Assembly: GCA_026196445.1 (NCBI GenBank)
Contig: JAPHTE010000328.1
Coordinates: 1 to 6,901 of the forward strand
Direction: 5' to 3'
Source of the DNA: Lysobacterales bacterium
GTDB taxonomy: Bacteria; Pseudomonadota; Gammaproteobacteria; Xanthomonadales; SZUA-36
DNA: 6,901 nucleotides
Position 1 is the first letter of the stretch. Every line of letters begins with the position of its first letter. This document shows positions 1 through 5,539 of this stretch, piece after piece. The translations under genes and the position numbers were made by a program. The notes under the pieces are model-generated. The model had not been told where the DNA came from. It ran no database searches and saw only the letters and a list, made by a program, of their open reading frames with translations.

Positions 1-524
1 TCCTCCAGCGGAAGTCTTTCCAGCACCTCGCGGGTAAAGGCGCGGTAGCCGGTATGGTATTCGGACAGCTTGTAGTTCAACAACAGGTTCTGGAAAGCGG
101 TCAAGAGCCGGTTGGCGAAGTATTTGTAAACTGGCATGCCGCCCTTGAGTGCGCCTTTGCCCAGGATGCGGGAGCCCAGCGCGCAATCGAACATACCCTG
201 CGAAAGCAACGAAGCCATGGACGTGCACAACTTGGGCGTGTACTGGTAATCGGGGTGCAGCATGATGACCACGTCGGCGTCAAGTTCAAGGGCAGCCCGG
301 TAACAGCTCTTCTGGTTACCGCCGTAGCCCTTGTTTTCCTGGTGCGTGATGACGTGCGTGATACCGAGGTTTTTTGCCACCTCGGTAGTGTTGTCGTAGC
401 TCTTGTCATCCACCAGGATGACATCGTCGACGATATCATGGGGTATTTCCCGGTAAGTTTTCTCAAGCGTTGTGGCGGCGTTGTAGGCCGGCATTACAAC
501 CACGATTTTCTTGTTGTTCAGCAT
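1..524 (-). CDS. Family 2 glycosyltransferase, N-terminal 174 residues (runs off the left edge)
   Basis: This is a partial gene; its 3' end lies outside the window. The protein begins MLNNKKIVVVMPAYNAATTL, the usual opening beta strand and nucleotide-sugar-binding region of GT-A fold family 2 glycosyltransferases. It continues with ILVDDKSYDNT (the VDDxSxDxT element), ENKGYGGNQ, MLHPDYQY (in the place of the DXD-like metal and donor site) and LGSRILGKGALKGG. These are features of dolichol- or polyprenyl-phosphate sugar transferase relatives, which usually transfer a sugar from a nucleotide donor on the cytoplasmic face of the membrane. The donor and acceptor cannot be told. An in-frame stop codon lies three codons upstream of this ATG, so it is the earliest possible start, although no clear Shine-Dalgarno sequence precedes it. 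The gene starts 41 bases after the octahaem cytochrome stop with no visible terminator between them, so read-through transcription is possible. A functional link to the cytochromes is not evident. Confidence 0.9.
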   Translation of the reverse strand, partial: MLNNKKIVVVMPAYNAATTLEKTYREIPHDIVDDVILVDDKSYDNTTEVAKNLGITHVITHQENKGYGGNQKSCYRAALELDADVVIMLHPDYQYTPKLCTSMASLLSQGMFDCALGSRILGKGALKGGMPVYKYFANRLLTAFQNLLLNYKLSEYHTGYRAFTREVLERLPLE

Positions 525-565
525 GCTGTATCAGTTCGATGATCCAAGAGCCGATCCTGTAATTC

Positions 566-2167
566 TTATGGGCTCAATATGCCCGGGTTGTTCATCATGC
601 TCGGGCATGAATGACCCGATATCGAGATGTCACGGGCCAGGTCATAACCGTATTGAACGAACCCCTGTGCCATCATTTCGGCGTTGGGTGTGGCTACAAA
701 GGTACCCGTTCCACACGTATCGAACATAAATTCTGCCGTACCCCATGGGGTTCTTGGTGAAGGCAGGTCAGCCGGGTCGAAATCCGGGCCCCACTGGGCG
801 CCTTGCGGAACCTTCAGGTTCATCGTGACAGTGTTTTCGCCCGGATCAACCGCCTTTTGGCCGATCAGCCACAACTGGTTGCCGGCGGAGTCGTAGGTGT
901 AGAAGGATGCAACCACCAGTATCTTGCCATCGGACCGATACGAGACATCGATCAGGAAGCCTTCGCCGCTGCGCGTGGAGCCACCCCACCAGTGGCCGGA
1001 AAGCCCCGGGGTGATGCCGGCATAATCCAGGGGCTCAACCCCTTGTTCCGTACCATGGAAGTTCTTGGCAAACCTGGCCAGTTCAGCCACCTCGGTGGTC
1101 TGATGACAACGCTTGCAGGCAAAATTCAGTGTAACGGCCGCCTTGTCAGTCTTTCCCGACACCACGAAGTCCAGCGCAACGAAATCACCCTCCTGGGTAA
1201 ACATGTTCGCTTCCGGATCGGTGTTGATATAGAAAAGGTGGGTTTTCAAGTCACCCTGGTTGGGACCGAGAGGCTGTGCCACCACACCAACAGTAGGCAT
1301 GTGACAGTCTACACAGGTGACCCCGTAATCAGACATGACGTTGTCTGCATATGCGGCTGCCTGTACGGGATGGCAATTTGCACAGGTCGTTTCAATTGAG
1401 AGATCGGCTCGTTTATGCGCATTGTGACAGGTGGCGCAATCCGTGCTGCTGTGCGGTCCCGCGAGGAGTTCATTGTATTGTTGGTGAGACGTGATAAAGC
1501 CGTTTGCGGCTGCGATCGTGCCAAGGTCTTCGCTGCCGTGGCAGGTGCCGCAAAATTCCGCCTGTTTGGGCGTATCATCGTCCATGGTCAGGCCGTTGCC
1601 ATGGCACTGTTCGCATTCAACACCGGTGGCATCGAATTTTCCGTGCAGACCAGCCAAGCCACCCTGGTTGCCAGCAGTGTTTTCAGGCGAGGGATTTGCC
1701 ACCCAGTTGGTGGTGTGGCAATTTCCGCAGTCGTAAGGCACGTTCACATCGCCGGGGCGGTAATCAGACCACTCGCCCGTCTTCATGTTGTACTGGTTGA
1801 GCCCGGGCCGTTCGCTGCCGGCTTCATTCTTGGTGGTCGTGATGAAATAACCATTATTATCCAGGTAGAGGGCCTTCCACTTGTGGCCGCCGACGACGTA
1901 AGAGATGTCGTCCCAGGTGAATCCGCCCGGTAATGGAATTGCGCGGTTACGGGCTTCTTCCGATGACATTAGCATGTACGGATGCCCGCTGGCCCGCCAG
2001 TTGTTCAGGTTTTCTTCGTGATGCTCGTAGTGGCAGTCGATGCAGGATTCAGCACCTGAGAACTGGCCGAACACGGCGCCCGGCAAGACCAGGGATGCGA
2101 TCCCGATAATCAGGCCTGAAAGACCCGTCACTTGATACTTTCCGGGTAATAAATTTTTGATACTCAC
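566..2167 (-). CDS. Octahaem c-type cytochrome with a C-terminal non-haem beta-rich domain
   Basis: The 533-residue protein has a hydrophobic N-terminal export signal (about residues 14-34, likely cleaved near VFG/QF). It has eight CXXCH motifs, at about residues 42, 147, 185, 206, 234, 252, 285 and 361. Many further His residues can serve as second axial ligands. The seventh motif reads CVDCHMP, as often seen in multihaem oxidoreductases and carriers. The stretches RASGHPY, GGHKWKA and LNQYN, between haems 1 and 2, resemble from memory a widespread multihaem cytochrome family with no firmly known substrate. From about residue 395 the haem part gives way to about 130 residues rich in Gly, Trp and aromatics (GLSGHWWG, SGEGFLIDV, SFYTYDSAGNQLWLIG), with Cys485 and Cys521 able to form a disulfide. 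I recall similar domains in secreted gammaproteobacterial proteins. The start is GTG because AAGGAG lies six bases before it. An in-frame extension reaching 2308 is rejected. Terminal reductase, extracellular electron carrier and filament subunit all remain possible. Confidence 0.88.
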   Translation of the reverse strand: MSIKNLLPGKYQVTGLSGLIIGIASLVLPGAVFGQFSGAESCIDCHYEHHEENLNNWRASGHPYMLMSSEEARNRAIPLPGGFTWDDISYVVGGHKWKALYLDNNGYFITTTKNEAGSERPGLNQYNMKTGEWSDYRPGDVNVPYDCGNCHTTNWVANPSPENTAGNQGGLAGLHGKFDATGVECEQCHGNGLTMDDDTPKQAEFCGTCHGSEDLGTIAAANGFITSHQQYNELLAGPHSSTDCATCHNAHKRADLSIETTCANCHPVQAAAYADNVMSDYGVTCVDCHMPTVGVVAQPLGPNQGDLKTHLFYINTDPEANMFTQEGDFVALDFVVSGKTDKAAVTLNFACKRCHQTTEVAELARFAKNFHGTEQGVEPLDYAGITPGLSGHWWGGSTRSGEGFLIDVSYRSDGKILVVASFYTYDSAGNQLWLIGQKAVDPGENTVTMNLKVPQGAQWGPDFDPADLPSPRTPWGTAEFMFDTCGTGTFVATPNAEMMAQGFVQYGYDLARDISISGHSCPSMMNNPGILSP

Positions 2168-2173
2168 CAACGT

Positions 2174-2179
2174 CTCCTT
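2174..2179 (-). promoter_or_regulatory. Ribosome binding site that fixes a GTG start
   Basis: On the minus strand the sequence AAGGAG lies six bases before the GTG at 2167-2165. This places the start 47 codons inside the longest open frame. The protein then begins directly with its export signal, whereas the upstream extension has no signal-peptide character and would start next to the terminator. Confidence 0.8.
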
Positions 2180-2231
2180 GAAAGGTAAAAGTTCTTCACA
2201 CGCATATCTGCTGATCATTGAATCGCAATCG

Positions 2232-2245
2232 ATGATTTTAATCAA
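2232..2245 (-). promoter_or_regulatory. FNR/CRP-family-like operator upstream of the octahaem cytochrome gene
   Basis: On the minus strand the site reads TTGATTAAAATCAT, matching nine of ten specified positions of the FNR/Anr consensus TTGAT-N4-ATCAA. It lies about 65 bases before the GTG start and about 65 bases after the terminator, so it is inside the promoter region of this gene. No convincing -10 box lies at the spacing expected for activation from -41.5: the hexamer there is AGATAT, and GATATG is one base off. A TAAAAT sequence that could itself act as a -10 overlaps the palindrome, so repression is also possible. FNR-type control is known for many anaerobic cytochrome genes; which family member acts here is inference. 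Confidence 0.5.
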
Positions 2246-2310
2246 ACAATATAGATATTTGCCGTGTTGGGGACGAATACCACTTGCATTGGCGTACTGG
2301 TTATCCATAT

Positions 2311-2339
2311 AAAAAAAGCCCCGGAATCCGGGGCTTTTT
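2311..2339 (-). terminator. Intrinsic terminator after the trihaem cytochrome gene
   Basis: GCCCCGG (2318-2324) pairs perfectly with CCGGGGC (2328-2334) around a three-base loop. Seven A residues on the plus strand before the stem give a U7 tract on the minus-strand transcript. Five T residues on the other side make it potentially bidirectional. It lies 18 bases after the trihaem gene stop and separates that gene from the octahaem gene, which must therefore have its own promoter. Confidence 0.9.
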
Positions 2340-2357
2340 CGGCAGAGCGATTAAGTT

Positions 2358-2669
2358 CTATTCTTTTGTCGGAACTTCGTCGTGGCATTCCAGGCAATCG
2401 ACTTGTGGATCACCTTCCAGCATATCGTGCTCGAGATTGGTGATGTAGGTATGGCAGTCCGTGCATGCAAAGTCAGCATGGGACTCTACGAAAAAACCAC
2501 CCTCCGGGTTGTGCACCTGGGGACGGGTTGGATCGCTGGGTGGCGCACGGTCAGCGTCATCGTGGCAGTCCATGCAGATTGCGGGATCAGACAGATCTTC
2601 GGCGATAACCGGTGAACCAAAACCGAGAGTCATCAGTGAAATCAAAAGTGCGATTCTAAAAAATGTCAT
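2358..2669 (-). CDS. Small periplasmic trihaem c-type cytochrome
   Basis: The 103-residue precursor has a clear signal peptide (residues 1-23, cleavage at VIA/ED) and a mature part of about 80 residues with three haem motifs: CMDCH at 32, CTDCH at 69 and CLECH at 92. Outside these motifs there are exactly three other His residues (53, 64 and 81), so all three haems could be bis-His ligated, as in c3/c7-type low-potential carriers. The mature protein is very acidic. AGAGGA lies six bases before the ATG. The gene sits alone between a 345-base gap and a terminator, so it appears to be a single-gene transcript directed by the promoter at 2706-2747. It probably acts as a soluble periplasmic shuttle, perhaps to or from the octahaem protein encoded downstream. 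I do not recognise a named orthologue. Confidence 0.87.
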   Translation of the reverse strand: MTFFRIALLISLMTLGFGSPVIAEDLSDPAICMDCHDDADRAPPSDPTRPQVHNPEGGFFVESHADFACTDCHTYITNLEHDMLEGDPQVDCLECHDEVPTKE

Positions 2670-3014
2670 GGTAAATCCTCTTATTTATCAGTGACGGTCC
2701 AGTACATTATGGAACTTTGTGTTTGAACCACAGCTGAACCGGATCAAATTATTGCATTGCCGCGTAGATACATCAGCGTTGATATTATTACATGATTTCA
2801 AGTATCAAAAATATAATCTTTTTATGAATTTAGCCTATACCCCTTAACAAGAATGAATGTGATTCGCATCTTGCATTTAACTGACCGTTTTGTCTGAAAA
2901 AATAGGTAAAGGGATTAAACGCCAGCGGCCAAATTCACGTCGGAAAGAGAGGGTGCCTATGAATCGTTCGAGAAAATTCTGGCGAAACACCGCATTTGCA
3001 GTTCTCTGAGACTC
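2670..3014. other. 345-base intergenic region, AT-rich in its middle
   Basis: No reading frame in this stretch looks like a gene. The part nearest the trihaem gene holds the predicted FNR-type promoter. Further upstream, at 2779-2808, TTGATA and TATCAA form an inverted repeat 18 bases apart. Read on the minus strand this could also be a weak sigma70 promoter (TTGATA, 15 bases, TAATAT). No intrinsic terminator was found after the membrane cytochrome gene that ends at 3015, so how that transcript stops is not evident. No tRNA or recognisable structured RNA was seen. Confidence 0.6.
2706..2747 (-). promoter_or_regulatory. Predicted FNR-type class II promoter of the trihaem cytochrome gene
   Basis: On the minus strand an FNR/Anr-like palindrome, TTGATCCGGTTCAG (2747-2734), matches eight of ten consensus positions, with one half perfect. 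A -10 hexamer, CATAAT (2711-2706, five of six matches to TATAAT), lies downstream. The palindrome is centred at 2740.5. If +1 is at 2699, the operator is centred at -41.5 and the hexamer spans -12 to -7, the standard arrangement of FNR-activated promoters. The leader would be about 30 bases with the ribosome binding site inside it. The palindrome replaces a -35 box, which is absent. The spacing is seen in the sequence; regulator identity and activity are inferred. Confidence 0.5.
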
Positions 3015-3779
3015 TTATTGAAAAGTCCGGTTCCTTACGTTATCCGGCACCCGGTAAAACCACATCTGGTACATTGAGATGATCCACATGATGGCGAAAC
3101 TCAGGCCCATCAGGCCGCCTGCAATCAGCACTACCCATGCGAAACCGGCATAGAGCTTGGTGAAATACCACGAGCTGACGTCCGCGGCGATACACACAAA
3201 CGGTGTGAACATGACCAGGCTCTTGAGCCAAACCGGGCGCAACCACGCGTGGCTGAATATAAAGCCCACGATGAAGAAAATAAATGTCACACCGAACAGG
3301 TGGATGTGCGACACGCGGACCAGGGTATGCAAATCCGTGCCGGTATCCTGCTTAACCACTTGCTTGATGTTATCGAATCCATCCAGGTTGGATAAATGTG
3401 GATTACTGCCATCGTGGCAATCCAGGCAGTTCTGGTCCACCACCGCCTGGATTTCCGCTTCGTACTCTTCCTTGGGCGCGCCGTTGCCGATCCAGTGCAG
3501 TATCGTTTCCCGGTCACTCTCGGGCAGCATGGCCGACATCGGTCCCGCCAGGGCAGCTTCGAGCTGCGTGCCTTCAGCCGAGCCGCTATAGGAAATGACG
3601 ATATCTTTTACCGTGAGCGCCGGGTTGCCGTCGCGCCCGGCATCGGAAGTGTACACGTAGATCAGTGCAAACAGGTAACCCATGCCAATGGCTAGCAGCG
3701 TTCCGGTAAACAGCACCCGCATACTGACGGGCAGTTCCTGGAAATGCCGGTATAGACGATGAATGGGCTTGTCGCTCAT
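3015..3779 (-). CDS. Four-helix inner-membrane protein with one periplasmic c-type haem site
   Basis: The 254-residue protein has one transmembrane helix near residues 21-43. A loop of about 110 residues follows, with the single haem motif CLDCH at 118-122. Three more hydrophobic helices lie near 157-178, 184-204 and 209-236. A basic N terminus and basic residues between helices 2 and 3 put both ends in the cytoplasm and the haem loop in the periplasm, where cytochrome c maturation takes place. His151, His158 and His160 cluster where the loop enters helix 2 (HTLVRVSHIHLFG) and could bind haem b, a metal or quinone. The loop also has a conserved-looking stretch (SYSGSAEGTQLEAAL ... GPMSAMLP) of unknown role. 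It may link membrane electron transfer to the soluble cytochromes upstream. The start has only a weak AGGG-like site about ten bases ahead. No named family was recognised with confidence. Confidence 0.85.
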   Translation of the reverse strand: MSDKPIHRLYRHFQELPVSMRVLFTGTLLAIGMGYLFALIYVYTSDAGRDGNPALTVKDIVISYSGSAEGTQLEAALAGPMSAMLPESDRETILHWIGNGAPKEEYEAEIQAVVDQNCLDCHDGSNPHLSNLDGFDNIKQVVKQDTGTDLHTLVRVSHIHLFGVTFIFFIVGFIFSHAWLRPVWLKSLVMFTPFVCIAADVSSWYFTKLYAGFAWVVLIAGGLMGLSFAIMWIISMYQMWFYRVPDNVRNRTFQ

Positions 3780-3800
3780 ATTTTTGTGCCCTGCTTAGGC

Positions 3801-3825
3801 GGGGTCAGGGATGCACCCTGACCCC
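3801..3825. repeat. Perfect 10-bp hairpin between the monohaem and membrane cytochrome genes
   Basis: GGGGTCAGGG (3801-3810) pairs with CCCTGACCCC (3816-3825) around a five-base loop. There is no T tract on either side, so it is not a standard intrinsic terminator. It lies 22 bases before the ATG of the membrane cytochrome gene. It could protect or end the upstream mRNA, attenuate expression of the last gene, or be a dispersed palindromic element; the sequence alone does not decide. Confidence 0.75.
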
Positions 3826-3887
3826 TATCATTAACATTAGTGGGCCGTTACACTCAAAGAGTAAAGCCCGGTGTTTTGCCGAATATC

Positions 3888-4202
3888 CTATTCGCCTGAG
3901 AGCGTAGCGTAGTACGCGGCGAGATCGGCTATGTCCTGGTCGCTGAGGTCTGCGACGAAGTCGGCCATTTCACTTTCCGAATCGCCTTTAAAGCCTTTCA
4001 GCAGCTTGACGTGCAACGCCTCATCCATGCCGGCCAGCTTTGGAAAATCCTCGTCCCCGAGGCCTGCATCACCGTGACAATCGGCGCAACCCGAATTCAT
4101 CGCCAGTTCAGCGCCCTTGGCAGCATCGCCGCCCGCGAGCACATTGCCAGCACCAAACGTCAGTACCAACACCATCGCCAATAACATTTTCTTGATTAAC
4201 AT
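3888..4202 (-). CDS. Periplasmic monohaem class I cytochrome c (c553/c5-like)
   Basis: The 104-residue precursor has a signal peptide (residues 1-23, cleavage at VLA/GG) and a compact mature domain of about 80 residues. It has one haem motif, CADCH at 39-43, followed by the class I features FPKLAGM and a C-terminal helix, LSDQDIADLAAYYATL. Met79, just before that helix, is the likely sixth haem ligand, giving the His/Met coordination of high-potential carriers. The ATG at 4202 is chosen over a longer frame starting at 4292 because AGGAGGA lies six bases upstream and the protein then begins with its signal peptide. The longer frame would also overlap the end of the preceding gene. It lies 46 bases after the tetrahaem gene and probably shares its transcript. 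It likely shuttles electrons in the periplasm between the larger cytochromes. Confidence 0.9.
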   Translation of the reverse strand: MLIKKMLLAMVLVLTFGAGNVLAGGDAAKGAELAMNSGCADCHGDAGLGDEDFPKLAGMDEALHVKLLKGFKGDSESEMADFVADLSDQDIADLAAYYATLSGE

Positions 4203-4208
4203 GGTATC

Positions 4209-4215
4209 TCCTCCT
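4209..4215 (-). promoter_or_regulatory. Strong ribosome binding site of the monohaem cytochrome gene
   Basis: AGGAGGA on the minus strand, six bases before the ATG at 4202, is close to the full anti-16S complement and decides the start. It is the strongest such site in the window, suggesting that this small carrier is made in excess over its operon partners. A palindrome at 4223-4237 (GGCCACC, one base, GGTGGCC) lies just upstream of it in the same gap. Confidence 0.8.
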
Positions 4216-4248
4216 ACGTAGTGGCCACCAGGTGGCCTGATCAACATT

Positions 4249-5511
4249 CTAAAAATCCAGGTCCGGGTCTGCGTTTTCCGTTTCACCGGCACATGGTACA
4301 GACATGTAGACTACAGTCTTGGGTTGTTGTGATGCAAAAAACGCGCTGATGCGCTCGATATCCATCGCGCTAAGCGAATCGGACATAGCGTGCATCGCCG
4401 AGTGCTTGCGCTCGCCGCTTGCATAGGCCTTTAATGCCTTGGCCAGGTAGGTCTGATCCTGCCCGGCAAGCATCGGGAAACGTGGGTCGCGGCTGTTGCC
4501 ATCGATGCCGTGGCAACGCTCACAACGTGCAATCCACTCGGTACTCTTCAACGGTGCGCGCACGTCCCGGCGGCGTGGTTGCTCAGCCGCGTAATACGTG
4601 GCCAGGTCGATCATTTCCTGTTCGCTCAGTGCTTTGACCGCCTCGAACATTTTTGGGTGCTGGCGTTTGCCGTCCTTGTAGTGTTGCATGGCCTTGATGA
4701 AATATTTTGCATCCTGACCGGCTAAGGTAGGCATGCTCGGGTTAGAGGCGTTGCCATTGCCGCCGTGACAACTTTCACAGGCCTCCGACAGGCGCCGTCC
4801 CGTATCGGCGTTACCATCTCCCTGCACCTCTGACTTGTGCGGTTCCTGCACGGCGTAGAACAAACCCATCCGCCGGATGGTTTCCTCGTCCAGGTTGCCC
4901 ACGAGTTTCTTCATCAGGCTGTGGCTGCGGCTGCCGTCGACATAACCCATCATCGCGTTGACAAAGTATTCCGGATCCTGGCCGACCAGGCTCGGCATGC
5001 CTCTGCCCGATGCGTTGCCCGTCTCACCGTGGCACTTCACGCAGCGCCGCATGACTTCCCTGATATCGTAGAACGGGTCCTCTTCTGCTTGTGCGCCTGA
5101 TTCGTTCTGTACGGTGGCAGTATCTCTCGCGGCGAGCTGGACCGGCTCCAGGCTGGAATAGTAAACAGCCGTTGCGAGCATGGCCTTGTCGTTCAGGAAA
5201 TCATTGTGGTACTCGTCCCGGCGAACGTTTGCCTGGAACGCTTTCAAAACGCGATAGGTATAAACGGATCGTTGTCCTGCCAGGTGGGGTTTGCCTGCTT
5301 CGGTGCTGATACCGTCCAGGCCGTGGCAGGAAGCACAGTTGGTCTCCGCAGCCGTACGCCCGAAATCGATCATCTTCTGTGTTGGGGCCAATGCGGCCCG
5401 CTCGTTGCCGGTCAGCTGCTGCATCGAGATCGAGTCCTGGGCCTGGCCCGGCCCAGGAATCAGCAGCGCCATGGCAAGTAACGTCAACAAGACCAAGGTT
5501 CTCATCATCAT
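4249..5511 (-). CDS. Periplasmic tetrahaem cytochrome made of four tandem class I (c4/c553-like) domains
   Basis: The 420-residue precursor has a signal peptide (about residues 1-25, near GQA/QD). Four haem motifs follow: CASCH at 59, CVKCH at 157, CESCH at 245 and CERCH at 330, spaced 85-98 residues apart. Each starts a repeat with the pattern CXXCHGxxGxS, then LAGQ or LVGQ with YL/YF, then YxxGxR, then a C-terminal helix ending YYA/FFA, as in dihaem cytochrome c4. Domains 2 to 4 carry Met after the GxR element (Met200, Met288, Met373/376), suiting His/Met haems. Domain 1 has no Met there and offers His102 instead. The tail after the last domain (residues 397-420) is acidic and has one unpaired Cys407. 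The first of three consecutive ATG codons is taken because AGGGG lies six bases before it. The gene begins 28 bases after the lipoprotein gene, so the two are very likely co-transcribed and may be partners. Confidence 0.9.
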   Translation of the reverse strand: MMMRTLVLLTLLAMALLIPGPGQAQDSISMQQLTGNERAALAPTQKMIDFGRTAAETNCASCHGLDGISTEAGKPHLAGQRSVYTYRVLKAFQANVRRDEYHNDFLNDKAMLATAVYYSSLEPVQLAARDTATVQNESGAQAEEDPFYDIREVMRRCVKCHGETGNASGRGMPSLVGQDPEYFVNAMMGYVDGSRSHSLMKKLVGNLDEETIRRMGLFYAVQEPHKSEVQGDGNADTGRRLSEACESCHGGNGNASNPSMPTLAGQDAKYFIKAMQHYKDGKRQHPKMFEAVKALSEQEMIDLATYYAAEQPRRRDVRAPLKSTEWIARCERCHGIDGNSRDPRFPMLAGQDQTYLAKALKAYASGERKHSAMHAMSDSLSAMDIERISAFFASQQPKTVVYMSVPCAGETENADPDLDF

Positions 5512-5539
5512 TGATGTCCCCTGTTCAGCATGCAGTTGA

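Noticed and set aside
54..542. Plus-strand frame of 162 codons and a minus-strand frame of 121 codons at 101-466
   Set aside because: Both are shadows of the glycosyltransferase, whose conserved motifs lie in a third frame that runs off the window.
803..1933. Plus-strand open frames of 198 and 172 codons
   Set aside because: Both are antisense to the octahaem cytochrome, whose eight haem motifs prove the coding frame. Their products show no domain or export signal.
2168..2308. 47-codon N-terminal extension of the octahaem cytochrome
   Set aside because: It would start right at the terminator, lacks signal-peptide features and covers the operator-like site. The GTG with AAGGAG six bases ahead gives a normal exported protein.
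4223..4237. Palindrome GGCCACC-A-GGTGGCC between two cytochrome genes as a terminator
   Set aside because: There is no T tract, the usable stem is short, and the next gene starts only 20 bases on. It may affect translation but evidence is thin, so it is only mentioned with the ribosome binding site.
4203..4292. 30-codon N-terminal extension of the monohaem cytochrome
   Set aside because: It overlaps the end of the upstream gene and puts charged residues before the signal peptide. The internal ATG has an excellent ribosome binding site.
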